From positions 186,001 to 250,000 of the forward strand of contig JAOSJX010000022.1 in the NCBI GenBank assembly GCA_027493875.1: a stretch of 64,000 nt of DNA. Direction: 5' to 3'. This document shows, in pieces, positions 26,259 through 36,056 of the stretch (positions are counted from its first letter, which is position 1; each line of letters begins with the position of its first letter). The notes under the pieces are model-generated. The model was not told the origin of the DNA. It was given only the letters and a program-made list of their open reading frames with translations, and did no database searches. The position numbers and the translations under genes were made by a program. The stretch comes from Deltaproteobacteria bacterium (lineage in GTDB: Bacteria > Lernaellota > Lernaellaia > JACKCT01).

Positions 26259-27365
26259 CTAATTTATAATCCTCATTCTCGGTTTTTCTTTCATTTCTTC
26301 TTCATAAAGGGTTTCATACTCGTCCATTTCCAGATGCAACATTGTGCACATATCGGTTTTGTCGTGCTGCATTTCGTTTCGGTAGGTGTCGATAATCCGC
26401 GTCAGGAGGCGTGGAGTTTCGGGCGCGATGTCTCGCGAGCCGGGTTCTAATTTTCTGTAACCAAGATATCCCATCTTCTTCCATAGATGTCGCTCTCGGT
26501 CAGGTGAAATTCGATTCAACTGCGACGCTTTATAGAGAATCGAAGCCATCGACGTGCCCCAATAGAACTTTAGCTGTTCGAGTTTCGGGATAGAAAGACT
26601 TGAAAGCTGGGGCGAAATAAGCGGCGTCGGCATCAAAAATTCGCTGGCGAACGCATTCGCCTCCCTTTCTCGCTCTTTTTCCGGGACATATCCATCATGC
26701 AAAAGCAGATGACCGAGTTCGTGGGCGATTGTAAATCGAACGCGATCCGGTGGCGTCAAAGTATTTACAAAGATGAGCGGAAAGGACCTGTGCCGGAGCC
26801 GGAGAATGACACTATATCCGTCGAATATTTCCATGCCAAGACAGCATGGGACAACGATGATCTGACGCGCCTCAAGATACTCTGAAAGATTTCTTATCGG
26901 ACCATCGGGAATGCCGATGTGATGACGAATATCGCGCGCCAACGATTCCACGTCCATACCGTAGTCGGCGATGTCCGACCATGGGATGGATGGGCCGGTC
27001 AATTCGACATTAGTCAGTAGTCTCCGCAAATGGTCCAGTCGCACATTTATTTCTGCGTGTATTTTATCGTTGACGCCTGCTGGCGCCGACTTCCGTTTTC
27101 GATAATGCCCCATCGGCGACAAGTCATTTGATCGCGAGCCGTCAACAATCTCGTCGTCGATGAAGAAAAACGATACTGGAAACTTCAGGGCGCCCGATAA
27201 TTTTTCCAACACTGTTTCGGATAATTTCTGAACACCGTTTTCAATGCGGGAAATTTGCCAGTTCTTAAGCCCCGCCTTTTGAGCAAGCTCGGACTGGTTC
27301 AAACCTCGATATTGCCTGGCCAACACAACCATCTTTGGGTTAGCCGCCTTCTCCACTGCTGTCAC
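26259..27365 (-). CDS. XRE helix-turn-helix / ImmA-IrrE metallopeptidase fusion
   Basis: Intact 368-aa protein. Residues about 12-65 form an XRE DNA-binding domain (ARQYRGLNQSELAQKAGLKN, WQISRIENGVQKLSE). Residues about 160-280 hold the ImmA/IrrE peptidase with zinc motif HELGHLLLH (His 215, Glu 216, His 219) and downstream EREANAFASEFLMP. Such proteins cleave or regulate a partner and are common in toxin-antitoxin and phage or ICE control modules. It overlaps the end of the 206-aa gene by 26 bases, so the two are coupled. Cargo of the restriction-modification transposon. Role as stress sensor, antitoxin or defence regulator is inferred. Confidence 0.87.
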   Translation of the reverse strand: MTAVEKAANPKMVVLARQYRGLNQSELAQKAGLKNWQISRIENGVQKLSETVLEKLSGALKFPVSFFFIDDEIVDGSRSNDLSPMGHYRKRKSAPAGVNDKIHAEINVRLDHLRRLLTNVELTGPSIPWSDIADYGMDVESLARDIRHHIGIPDGPIRNLSEYLEARQIIVVPCCLGMEIFDGYSVILRLRHRSFPLIFVNTLTPPDRVRFTIAHELGHLLLHDGYVPEKEREREANAFASEFLMPTPLISPQLSSLSIPKLEQLKFYWGTSMASILYKASQLNRISPDRERHLWKKMGYLGYRKLEPGSRDIAPETPRLLTRIIDTYRNEMQHDKTDMCTMLHLEMDEYETLYEEEMKEKPRMRIIN

Positions 27366-27960
27366 CCCCTTTTATGCTGTTTTCTTTTCCCTCGGCAGGC
27401 GATATCTTCGTCTCGGAAACCGAGTCCACGGAATCGCCGGAGGGGAAATAGCGGACGTTGTCAGCTTGGTCAAGACCGCCAATCGATATCTTCCAAGCAA
27501 AACCGCCACCATTTGGGCAAAGGAGATGAACGTCGTTTATCGTTATTCTATCGGTAATTTCAACTTCGTATCCGAAAACAAGGTTAGTGCGTGGTCCAAC
27601 CAAGTCAGCCGCTGAATCTTGTTCGTAAAACTGCTTTGTGCGGAGTGTTTTATTTCTGCTTGGCACGCCGTTACGATTCAGCGCGTGAAACCGTAAGACG
27701 ATCTTGTTGTCGATGGGGACCAACGCGAGATCGTCGACTTCGTGGACCTCGACATCGGGGTTACCAGAAAACTCGGCACCGAGCTCCCCAACTAACAGAT
27801 CACGTAAGCAGCCGACCACAGACGTATAACGGAGTGTCGGTAGAATATTTTTCAAACTGCGGTTGAGTTTTTCGGTGGCTCTCGACAAACACGCTTTCAG
27901 TGGCGCGTAGTGCGGGCTTACGATCTCTTCGACTTCCGACTGACCGAGAACATCGAACAT
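27340..27960 (-). CDS. 206-aa protein coupled to the XRE-ImmA gene, unknown
   Basis: Intact; TAAGGAGC lies about 6 bases before the ATG at 27960. Sequence includes EEIVSPHYAPLKACLSRATE, LRYTSVVGCLRDLLVGEL, DDLALVPIDNKIVLRFHALN and LVFGYEVEITDRITINDVHL. No signal peptide or known motif. It looks like a soluble cytosolic protein with a C-terminal Ser/Gly/Glu-rich tail. The 26-base overlap with the XRE-ImmA gene suggests a two-component toxin/antitoxin-like or defence module. I do not recognise the family. Confidence 0.7.
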   Translation of the reverse strand: MFDVLGQSEVEEIVSPHYAPLKACLSRATEKLNRSLKNILPTLRYTSVVGCLRDLLVGELGAEFSGNPDVEVHEVDDLALVPIDNKIVLRFHALNRNGVPSRNKTLRTKQFYEQDSAADLVGPRTNLVFGYEVEITDRITINDVHLLCPNGGGFAWKISIGGLDQADNVRYFPSGDSVDSVSETKISPAEGKENSIKGGDSSGEGG

Positions 27961-28074
27961 TTCAGCTCCTTATTAAGGGCCAAAATATCGTAACATGTGC
28001 TGCTGGAAAAGCAAGGGAAATTTTGCGGTTTTCTTTGCGGTTTCTCTTTGTCCAAATTTTGCCAAAATATTCAG

Positions 28075-28296
28075 CTATTTAGACCATCTTGCCCTCGCGG
28101 CCTTCTCGGCAATTTCTTTACGTCTTTTCGCGGAGAGTTTAGTTGCGCGAGATTGCCCGCCCTTTTTCCCACCCTTGCGGGCGTATTCCTTCCCGTCCGC
28201 TTCTTCGGCGATTTCGCCAGTCGCGATCTTCGCCACCTTGATGGCGGCTCCAATTACGTCGGCTGGTCTTTTCTGTCCTTGCGGTCCCTTCGGCAT
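28075..28296 (-). CDS. small KGG-motif basic protein
   Basis: 73-aa protein from the ATG at 28296 (MPKGPQGQKRPADVIGAAIK). It has a conserved N-terminal half (VAKIATGEIAEEADGKEYAR) and a KGG-type basic tail (KGGKKGGQSRATKLSAKRRK) ending RARWSK. Similar small proteins are widespread, often annotated histone-like or RNA-binding. It is the last gene before the right end of the transposon. An upstream in-frame start at 28347 would run into the terminal repeat and is less likely. Confidence 0.8.
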   Translation of the reverse strand: MPKGPQGQKRPADVIGAAIKVAKIATGEIAEEADGKEYARKGGKKGGQSRATKLSAKRRKEIAEKAARARWSK

Positions 28297-28342
28297 GCGC
28301 ACAGTGTAGCATACGCGCGAGAGCATTTCAGCGCGGACGAAT

Positions 28343-28369
28343 TTCAAACTGAGACACTACCCAACGACG
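28343..28369. repeat. right terminal inverted repeat and target duplication of the 6.5-kb transposon
   Basis: Bases 28343-28361 are the reverse complement of 21810-21828 over all 19 positions. Bases 28362-28369 (CAACGACG) repeat 21802-21809. Beyond this point the sequence returns to high-GC host DNA within 30 bases of the mglA stop codon. Confidence 0.9.
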
Positions 28370-28398
28370 GCTCTCCGGGTTTATCGACGCGAAACCCA

Positions 28399-28968
28399 TT
28401 ACGCCTCCGCGAGCCGGTCGAGAACCGTGCGGGCGGCGGCCTTGAGGGTATCGAGGACGCCGTAGCCTTGCGTTGCGACGGCCTCGAAAGCGGGATGGCC
28501 GTTCACCCCGAGCATCCCTTTGAGCTGCTCGGACGAAATGGCGTTATGCAGGTCGCGCTTATTGAACTGAAACACGACCGGCACGTCCGCGCCGCCGAGT
28601 TCCGCGCGAAGGGTCTTGAGCCATTCCAGGTTGTCCTGCAAATGCGCGGGGTCGGAATCGGCGACGAAGACGACGGCGTCGGCGCCCTTCATGATCATGC
28701 GCCGCGACGCCGCGTAGCCCGAGCGTCCCGGCAGCGCATAGAGATGCAGCCGCATGTGAAACCCGCGCACGCGGCCGATGAAGATCGGAATGAATTCGAA
28801 GTAATTCGTTTTTCCCGAGCCCTGGCCGAGCGCGACGAACTCGCCTTTATGTTTCTCCTCGGTCCGTTTGGCGATGGTGCGCAGGTTTTGCGTTTTGCCC
28901 GCGCCCGGCGCGCCGACGTAAACGATCTTGGCGTTCAGTTCGCGCGTTTTTCGGTTGACGAACGCCAC
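28399..28968 (-). CDS. mglA: MglA-type Ras-like small GTPase
   Basis: Intact 189-aa protein. G1 is VGAPGAGKTQNL, the MglA-type switch is LHLYALPGRSGY in place of DxxG, and G4 is FQFNKRDLHN. RMIMKGADAVVFVADS also matches Myxococcus MglA-like proteins, which set cell polarity for motility. The GTG start at 28968 lies two bases after the recR stop, so it belongs to the recR-ybaB-dnaX operon. No MglB-like GAP gene is visible here. The protein may be one of several paralogues. Confidence 0.88.
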   Translation of the reverse strand: MAFVNRKTRELNAKIVYVGAPGAGKTQNLRTIAKRTEEKHKGEFVALGQGSGKTNYFEFIPIFIGRVRGFHMRLHLYALPGRSGYAASRRMIMKGADAVVFVADSDPAHLQDNLEWLKTLRAELGGADVPVVFQFNKRDLHNAISSEQLKGMLGVNGHPAFEAVATQGYGVLDTLKAAARTVLDRLAEA

Positions 28969-28970
28969 GC

Positions 28971-29569
28971 TCAGAACTCGCGCCGGCCGGAGAGCGCCAG
29001 CCCCAGGGTGACGCTGTCGGCGTACTCGACCTCGCCGCCGACGGGCACGCCGTGCGCGATGCGCGGATCCGCGCGCCCAGCGGACGCAGCACGTCGGCGA
29101 GATAATGCGCGGTCGCCTCCCCCTCGCGGTTCGGGTTCGTGGCGATGACGATTTCGGTGACGCCGCCCCGTTTCACCCGGTCCACCAATTCCTGAATCTT
29201 CAGATTTTCCGGGCCCACGTCGTCCAGCGGTGCCAGCGCGCCGTGCAGCACATGATAGAGCCCTTTATAGCCGCCTGTTTTCTCGACCGCCTGCACGTCC
29301 GGCGGCTGCTCCACCACGCACACCAACGTGTGGTCGCGGCCGGGATTGGCGCAGATGCGGCAGGGCTGCGTATCGGTCAGGTCGAAGCAGTTTTCGCAAA
29401 GGGCGATGCGTTCCTTGACCCCGACGATGGCCTCGGCGAGCGCGCGCGCTTTGTCTTCCGGCCACTTGAGAATGTGGTAGGCGAGGCGCGTGGCGGTTTT
29501 TTCGCCGACGCCGGGCAGCCGCGCGAGATGCGCCACAAGATCGTTGATCGGCCCGGCGTCCACGCCCAT
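28971..29569 (-). CDS. recR: recombination protein RecR (frame break near 29065)
   Basis: About 199 aa. An N-terminal helix-hairpin-helix ([20 protein letters not shown]), four-Cys zinc finger ([20 protein letters not shown]) and Toprim domain ([39 protein letters not shown]) are followed, after a break in a GC-rich run, by the typical end [20 protein letters not shown] and LSGRREF. It acts with RecF/RecO in gap repair. It sits downstream of ybaB and dnaX in the conserved order. Confidence 0.92.
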
Positions 29570-29577
29570 CGTCGTCC

Positions 29578-29916
29578 CTACTTTCCGAGATTGCCGAGAA
29601 CGCCCGGCAGTTTGAGGCCGCCGGCGATTTTGCTCATTTCCTCGTTGGCCATCGCCTGCGCCTGACGCAGCGCCTCGTTGACCGCGGCCACGACGAGATC
29701 CTGCAGCATTTCGATATCGCCGCCGCCTGCGACCTCCGGCTGAATCGTGAGACCGACGATCTGCTGCCGGCCGTTCGCCACCGCCGTCACCATGCCGCCG
29801 CCGACCGTCGCCTCGACGGTCTTGTCCGCCAATTCGTCCTGAAGCGCGGCGATATCCGCCTGCGCCTTTTGCGCCATCTTCAGAATGTCCGTCATCCCCT
29901 TCATCTTGGTCTCCAT
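29578..29916 (-). CDS. ybaB: YbaB/EbfC nucleoid-associated protein
   Basis: Intact 112-aa protein: TDILKMAQKAQADIAALQDE, VEATVGGGMVTAVANGRQQI and DLVVAAVNEALRQAQAMANE match the YbaB family throughout. It is a small dimeric DNA-binding protein almost always encoded between dnaX and recR, as here. The start may be either of the two nearby ATG codons at the N-terminus. Confidence 0.93.
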   Translation of the reverse strand: METKMKGMTDILKMAQKAQADIAALQDELADKTVEATVGGGMVTAVANGRQQIVGLTIQPEVAGGGDIEMLQDLVVAAVNEALRQAQAMANEEMSKIAGGLKLPGVLGNLGK

Positions 29917-29937
29917 GGCCCGCCTCGCGGCGCGCCG

Positions 29938-31595
<1,658 letters not shown>

Positions 31596-31603
31596 TTAAT
31601 TGG

Positions 31604-31680
31604 GCTACAGGTTGCAGGTTACAGGCTACAGGCTACAGGCTACAGGCTACAGGCTACAGGCTACAGGTCACAGGTCACAG
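31604..31680. repeat. heptanucleotide tandem repeat upstream of dnaX
   Basis: Eleven adjacent 7-mers: GCTACAG, GTTGCAG, GTTACAG, six GCTACAG and two GTCACAG. It lies between the dnaX start and the SRP RNA 3' end, in the transcript leader of dnaX. Confidence 0.93.
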
Positions 31681-31736
31681 GTTTCGGACTGACGCCCGGA
31701 ACCTGCCACCCGACCCCTTGCTTGTTCGGAACTCGA

Positions 31737-32003
31737 GTGACCGTACACCTCCCCTCGACCTCGCCGCCGATCCGGCGTTTTCAACCACCGCTTATCCAGG
31801 CGGTCCACGGCACACGAGAACGTTCCGCTTACCGCTGCTACCTTCCGGTCCTGACGGGGTTCACGGCATCTCATTGCGTGGGACCCGGACAGCCTGCGGC
31901 CGAACGGACCCGAACCGAAGGCTCGGCCTCCGGAAGGAATTCGACCCCGATATAGCCACGGGTTACAGGGAGGCACTAACTCCCCATCTAGTACGGTCGC
32001 TCG
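31737..32003 (-). ncRNA. ffs: signal recognition particle RNA, large bacterial type
   Basis: About 267 nt, bounds approximate. On the minus strand the universal domain IV hairpin reads GTCAGGACCGGAAGGTAGCA, with the GGAA tetraloop. The 5' Alu region has GATGGGGAGTTAGTGCCTCC and CCTGTAACCCG, and the 5' and 3' ends can pair (GACCGTAC with GTACGGTC). The presence of an Alu domain makes it the long form, as in Bacillus and some delta-proteobacteria. Its position just upstream of dnaX-ybaB-recR is the conserved synteny. Confidence 0.93.
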
Positions 32004-32096
32004 AATCCCGCTGTCAAAGATCGCGTTGCCCCGCTCCCGGAAGATGCAAATATAAGGACGCGCGGGCGGCAGCGCAAGGAGGAAAGCGGCGCTCGA

Positions 32097-33324
32097 TCAA
32101 TCGAGAGGCCGGACGATCAAGCCCGAGAGCAATTTCGGCTCGAACCAGGTGGATTTCGGCGGCATCACGTCGCCGGCGTCCGCCACGGCGAGCAGTTCGT
32201 CCATCGCGGTGGGATAACACGCGAACGCGACGCCGCCGGCCCCCGCCCTTTTTTTCGAGTTCTTTGGTTCCGCGGACGCCGCCGACGAACTCGATCCGCG
32301 GGTCACGCCTCGGATCGTCAATGCCGAGCATCGGTTTTAACAACTGGTCCTGCAGCACCGCCACGTCGAGGCGTTTTTTCAGCGCGCCGCGTTTCGGCAC
32401 GCTGATGGGATCGATGCGGTACCAGCGCCGGCCGACGAACATCCCATAGGTGCCCCTTGGCCGCGGGCTCCGGATCGAAGGTGCGCGACACGTCGAACGA
32501 TTGCTCCACATGACGCACGAAATCCGCCGCGGACAATCCGCCGAGATCCTTCACGACGCGGTTGTACGGAAGTATGAACAACTCGTCGTGCGGGAAAATC
32601 GTGGCCATGACGAACCGGTACGGCGAATCCGCGGGCAGCGCGCCTTTTTGCTCTTGTCGCGCCACAACCGATACGACGAGGCCATCCGGTGATGGCCGTC
32701 CGCGATGTACAGCGCCCCGACGTCCGCGAATGCGTCCATGAGCGCCGCTTGATCCTTCGCGCGGTTCACCCGCCACACCGTGTGGCGCACGCCGTCGGAG
32801 GCCCGCGTTTCGAGCAGCGGCGCCCGCGACGCGATCCCCGCCATGACGGCACGCACGTTTTCGGCCGCGCGAAACGCCAGGAACACCTGGCCGGTGTTGG
32901 CACGCACGGCGCCGATGTGCCGCGTGCGGTCGATCTCCTTATCCGGCCGCGTCATTTCGTGACGCTTGATGCGTCCGCGGGCGTAGTCCTCGAGGCTCAC
33001 CGCCGCGACGAGACCCGTTTGCGCGCGGCCTTTGCGTTCGAGGCGGTAGAGAAAGAAACACGGTTTCGGCGTCCTGACAAAAAACCCCCGGCGGCGCATA
33101 TCGTCCCAGTTCGACCTCGCGCGGGCGTAGACTTCGTCGGCATACGGATCGGCGCCGGCGGGAAACTCGGCGTCCGGACGGATGACGCGCATGAAACTTT
33201 CCGGCGCTTTCGCGATGAGCCGGCGAGCTTCGTCCGCGTTGACCACGTCATACGGCGGACAGGCGATGCGGCGGACGCGGTCGGGATGCGCGTGATAGGC
33301 GCGGAAAGGCATGATGGAGGCCAT
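32097..33324 (-). CDS. DUF1015 family protein (three frame breaks)
   Basis: About 410 aa after joining breaks near 32640, 32455 and 32260. The start IMPFRAYHAHPDRVRRIACP and PPYDVVNADEARRLIA, and SLEDYARGRIKRHEMTRPDK, VFLAFR, ALYIADGHHRMASSY and VMATIFPHDELFILPYNRVV are hallmark DUF1015 segments. The C-terminal end includes ACYPTAMDELLAVADAGDVM and PPKSTWFEPKLLSGLIVRPL. Function of the family is not established; it often sits near amino-acid metabolism genes. It is upstream of the SRP RNA on the same strand. Confidence 0.85.
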
Positions 33325-33397
33325 GAGGAATCCTTTGTTTTATTCAGGAGGCGCGCGGAGCCGAGAATAGCGGCTCGGCCGAAAGATGCCAAGCGGA

Positions 33398-33772
33398 TCA
33401 GTCGGTGACGACGACCGGATCGACGCCTTGCGCGTGGCCGACGATCATCGTGTAGCCGGAGGAATTGACGGTGCCGAACACGAAGGTGATGGCGGGATCG
33501 TCGGACAGATTGCGATCGATGCGCAGGAGGTTCTCGAGGTCCGTCGCGTATTGCCCATCGTGCAGTTCGAAGTGCGCGCGCTGGGAAACGCGGGCGTTGG
33601 CCGCGGCGGACTTCGCGAGCGCTTCGTAGGCTCGCACGCGCAGGTTCTGAAGGTTCGGAATCGCCGCCAGAGCTAAAATGGCGATTATCCCCATCACAAT
33701 GACCAATTCGGGCAACGAAAATCCAAATCGCCGCGAATCGGCCGTTCGGGACTTTTGCAAGAAATCCCGCAT
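33398..33772 (-). CDS. type IV pilin-like prepilin
   Basis: About 124 aa from the ATG at 33772. The prepilin site is clear: GFSLPELVIVMGIIAILALA, with cleavage after Gly and Glu at mature position 5, followed by the hydrophobic helix and AIPNLQNLRVRAYEALAKSA. The globular tail is short and lacks a Cys pair, unlike classical PilA, so it may be a minor pilin or pseudopilin. TATAAT about ten bases before the ATG suggests the GTG at 33790 is not the start. It is followed by sugar-nucleotide genes on both strands, which may modify it. Confidence 0.85.
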   Translation of the reverse strand: MRDFLQKSRTADSRRFGFSLPELVIVMGIIAILALAAIPNLQNLRVRAYEALAKSAAANARVSQRAHFELHDGQYATDLENLLRIDRNLSDDPAITFVFGTVNSSGYTMIVGHAQGVDPVVVTD

Positions 33773-33833
33773 CTCAAGCGTATTATACACAAATACCCTG
33801 TCAACAAAACCCCTGATTGTTCCCGAAATGTTC

Positions 33834-34883
33834 TCAGATTGCGGCGGCGAGACCGTATTTTGTGAGTTTTGACAAAATTCGTTTCGCCCCTTCGCCGTCG
33901 ACGAGCGCGCGGGCGCTTTGCGTCATGGCGTCGCGCGCGCCGCGGCTGCTCATGAGGTGCTCGAGTCCGGCGAGAACGCGGTCGTCGTTGACGTCGCGGG
34001 CCTGCCCGAGGAAAAGCCCCGCCCCATCGCGCTCCAGCGCCTCCGCGTCCTCCGCGCCGCGCGCATTCAACGCGAGATAAGCGGCCGGCACGCCGAGGAA
34101 GGCGAACTCGGTCGCGGTCACGCCGCCGGCGCAAACGCCGAGCATGGCGCCGGAATACAACGGGCCGACCTGATCCGGCGCGCGGACGATCTCCACGCCG
34201 TGCGTTCCTTGGTCGGCGCGCCGGTCAAGCTCGCCGTCGTCGGAAAATCCGGGACCGACGACGGCGGTGATCGCGAACTCCCCGTCGAGCCGATTCAGCA
34301 ACCGCACGACGCGGCGCGTTTGCCCGTCGTCCGGACCCGCGCCGAGACTGACGACCACGCGCGGCGTCCCGTCCGCGTTCGCCGGCGCGTTCAGCACGTC
34401 GGGACGGATCGGCGCGAACTCGGCGCCGAGCAGCAATTTACATTCGAGCGAAACCTCATGCGCGCGGCGGTAGGCGGAGACGGACGGATCGACCAGCGCG
34501 TGCGCGCTGACGAACCGGCCGGCCGTGTCGTCCACGACGATGAGCCGCGCGCCGGCGAGCGCCCGCTTCGCGCGCGCCAGCCCGACGCCGCCGATCTCGC
34601 GCGCGTCGATCACCACGAGTTCGGCGCCGCGCGCGTGCTCGGTGAGAAGATCGAGATGCGCCGGACCGTCGGACTCGCCGAGGGCGATGGTCTCGTAACC
34701 GGCGGCCAGGGCCATGGACTCGCCGCCGCCGTGAACCAGCAGCGACACCTCGGCCCCGCCCTCGGTCAGCGCGTGCGCCAGCCCAAGGCAACGCGAGAGA
34801 CGTCCCAGCCCGTAATCCGGACCCGCGTCGCAGCGAAAAACAACCTTCAAAGGCAACCCAATCTTTACGCCGATGTCGCACAC
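33834..34883 (-). CDS. PseG/SpsG-like nucleotide-sugar hydrolase or glycosyltransferase-fold protein
   Basis: Intact 349-aa protein of the GT-B-like PseG fold: KVVFRCDAGPDYGLGRLSRC near the N-terminus, LIVVDDTAGRFVSAHALVDP, LLLGAEFAPIRPDVL, RVVVSLGAGPDDGQTRRVVR and GVCAGGVTATEFAFLGVPAA. PseG removes UDP during pseudaminic acid synthesis; spore-coat SpsG proteins share the fold. The start may be the TTG at about 34856, just before KVVFRCDAG. It is divergent from an SpsF-like cytidylyltransferase, a natural partner in nonulosonate-type sugar pathways. Exact substrate is unknown. Confidence 0.78.
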   Translation of the reverse strand: MCDIGVKIGLPLKVVFRCDAGPDYGLGRLSRCLGLAHALTEGGAEVSLLVHGGGESMALAAGYETIALGESDGPAHLDLLTEHARGAELVVIDAREIGGVGLARAKRALAGARLIVVDDTAGRFVSAHALVDPSVSAYRRAHEVSLECKLLLGAEFAPIRPDVLNAPANADGTPRVVVSLGAGPDDGQTRRVVRLLNRLDGEFAITAVVGPGFSDDGELDRRADQGTHGVEIVRAPDQVGPLYSGAMLGVCAGGVTATEFAFLGVPAAYLALNARGAEDAEALERDGAGLFLGQARDVNDDRVLAGLEHLMSSRGARDAMTQSARALVDGEGAKRILSKLTKYGLAAAI

Positions 34884-34973
34884 CCGGCGCGAAGCGGCGT
34901 CACGTTAACATTGCCGCTGAGGCGGGGACAAGTTAGATTCGGCCGCGTCACCAAGTTGTCGCCGAGGTGTTAC

Positions 34974-36052
34974 TTGAGCGTATCGAACCGCCGCGTCGGG
35001 GCCGTGATTCAGGCGCGGATGGGCTCCACGCGCTTCGCGGGAAAGATTTTCGCGGAGATCGGCGGGCGGCCGCTGCTCTGCGCACGTGATCGACCGGCTG
35101 CGCCGCTGCGAAACGCTCGACGAAATCGTCGTCGCCACGACGACGAACGCCGAGGACGAACGCGTGATGGATTTTGCGCACGCGGAGGGCGTGGCGGCCT
35201 TTGCGGGCGACCCGGACGACGTACAGAAACGCTATCTCGACGCGGCGGAGAAATTCTCGCTGGACATCGTCGTGCGCATCTGCGGCGACTCGCCGTTCGT
35301 CGATCCGGCGATGACGGACCGCCTCGTGCGCGAGCTCGACGCGGCGAAGGCCGACTACGGCGAACCCGATCCGGCGATTCCCGCGGCGTACGAAGGCATG
35401 GAAGTGTTCGCCGCCGAGGCGCTTGCGCGGTCGCGCTCGATGGGATCGGAAAAACCGCACCGAGAACACGTGACGCTTTTTTTTTCGGCAAAATTTGAGT
35501 CTGTTCCGCGTCGTCCACCCCGCGCCGGACGAGGCGGCGCGCGGGCATGCGCGCTTGTCCGTGGACAACGCCGCGGATCTGGAATTCGCGCGAACGGTGC
35601 ACGGTGCGTTGTCGAAAGGCGGCGCAACATACGGCGCGCGCGAGATCGCCCAGCTTCTGCGGGAGCGGCCGGATATCCGCGCCCTCAACGCGCACGTCCG
35701 TCAGAAAGCAACGGACGCGAAGGACTTGCGCGTCGCGTTTCTGATCGGGCACGCGGACCAGATCGCCGAGACGCTGCCGAAGGCGCGCGAGCTCAACGAG
35801 CGCGGCCACTGCGGCATCGTGTACCTCGGCGACGTGGATGCGGCGACATCTGAATTGAACGCGCTGGGTTACCGTGTCGCGCCGTTTGCCGTGAGCGATA
35901 TTGAAACGGTGCTGCCTCGCGCGTTGGAAGAAAATCAGATCGACGTTCTGCTCGTGGACGACGAATCCTGGTTCCTCCGCCACGGGCGCACCGGCCTGCG
36001 CGTCCACAATCACCGATCGCCGCTCCCGGTCATTATGGGCCGGGACATCTAG
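34974..36052 (+). CDS. SpsF-like cytidylyltransferase with extra C-terminal domain (two frame breaks)
   Basis: About 360 aa. TTG start at 34974, four bases after GAGGTG, giving VGAVIQARMGSTRFAGKIFA, the nucleotidyltransferase signature. After a break near 35080: VIDRLRRCETLDEIVVATTT, IVVRICGDSPFVDPAMTDRL and SEKPHREHVTLFF. After a second break at a T9 run near 35485: LSVDNAADLEFARTVHGALS closes the SpsF-type domain. Residues about 255-360 (LRVAFLIGHADQIAETLPKA, RELNERGHCGIVYLGDVDAA, IDVLLVDDESWF) look like the N-terminal half of a PseG/GT-B fold, an uncommon addition. Likely activates an acidic sugar with CTP. Confidence 0.75.
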
Positions 36053-36056
36053 CGCG

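Larger units (their letters stand above)
21810..28361. mobile_element. 6.55-kb transposon carrying a type II restriction-modification operon
   Basis: Bounded by perfect 19-bp inverted repeats and 8-bp direct target copies. Contents, left to right: restriction endonuclease (split by an IS630 element), 65-aa protein, class beta DNA methyltransferase, IS1-like transposase, XRE-ImmA protein, 206-aa protein, KGG-motif protein. All except the IS630 transposase are on the minus strand. Base composition is clearly more AT-rich than the flanks, especially 23.0-28.3 kb, which supports horizontal origin. The IS1-like transposase is the likely mobiliser because IS1-type elements commonly make 8-9-bp duplications and have ends starting GGT; that link is inferred. 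Confidence 0.85.

Noticed and set aside
25754..26269. 171-codon plus-strand frame in the transposon
   Set aside because: Composition and content look random, it starts over the transposase promoter, and no family resemblance is seen.
31604..31680. Possible CRISPR array
   Set aside because: Units are 7 bases without spacers; it is a simple tandem repeat.
31737..32003. Possible tRNA or protein-coding gene in this gap
   Set aside because: The domain IV tetraloop and Alu-type sequences identify SRP RNA.
33918..34973. Long plus-strand open frame joined to the SpsF-like start
   Set aside because: The part before 34974 is antisense to the intact PseG-like gene; the ribosome site and homology begin at the TTG 34974.
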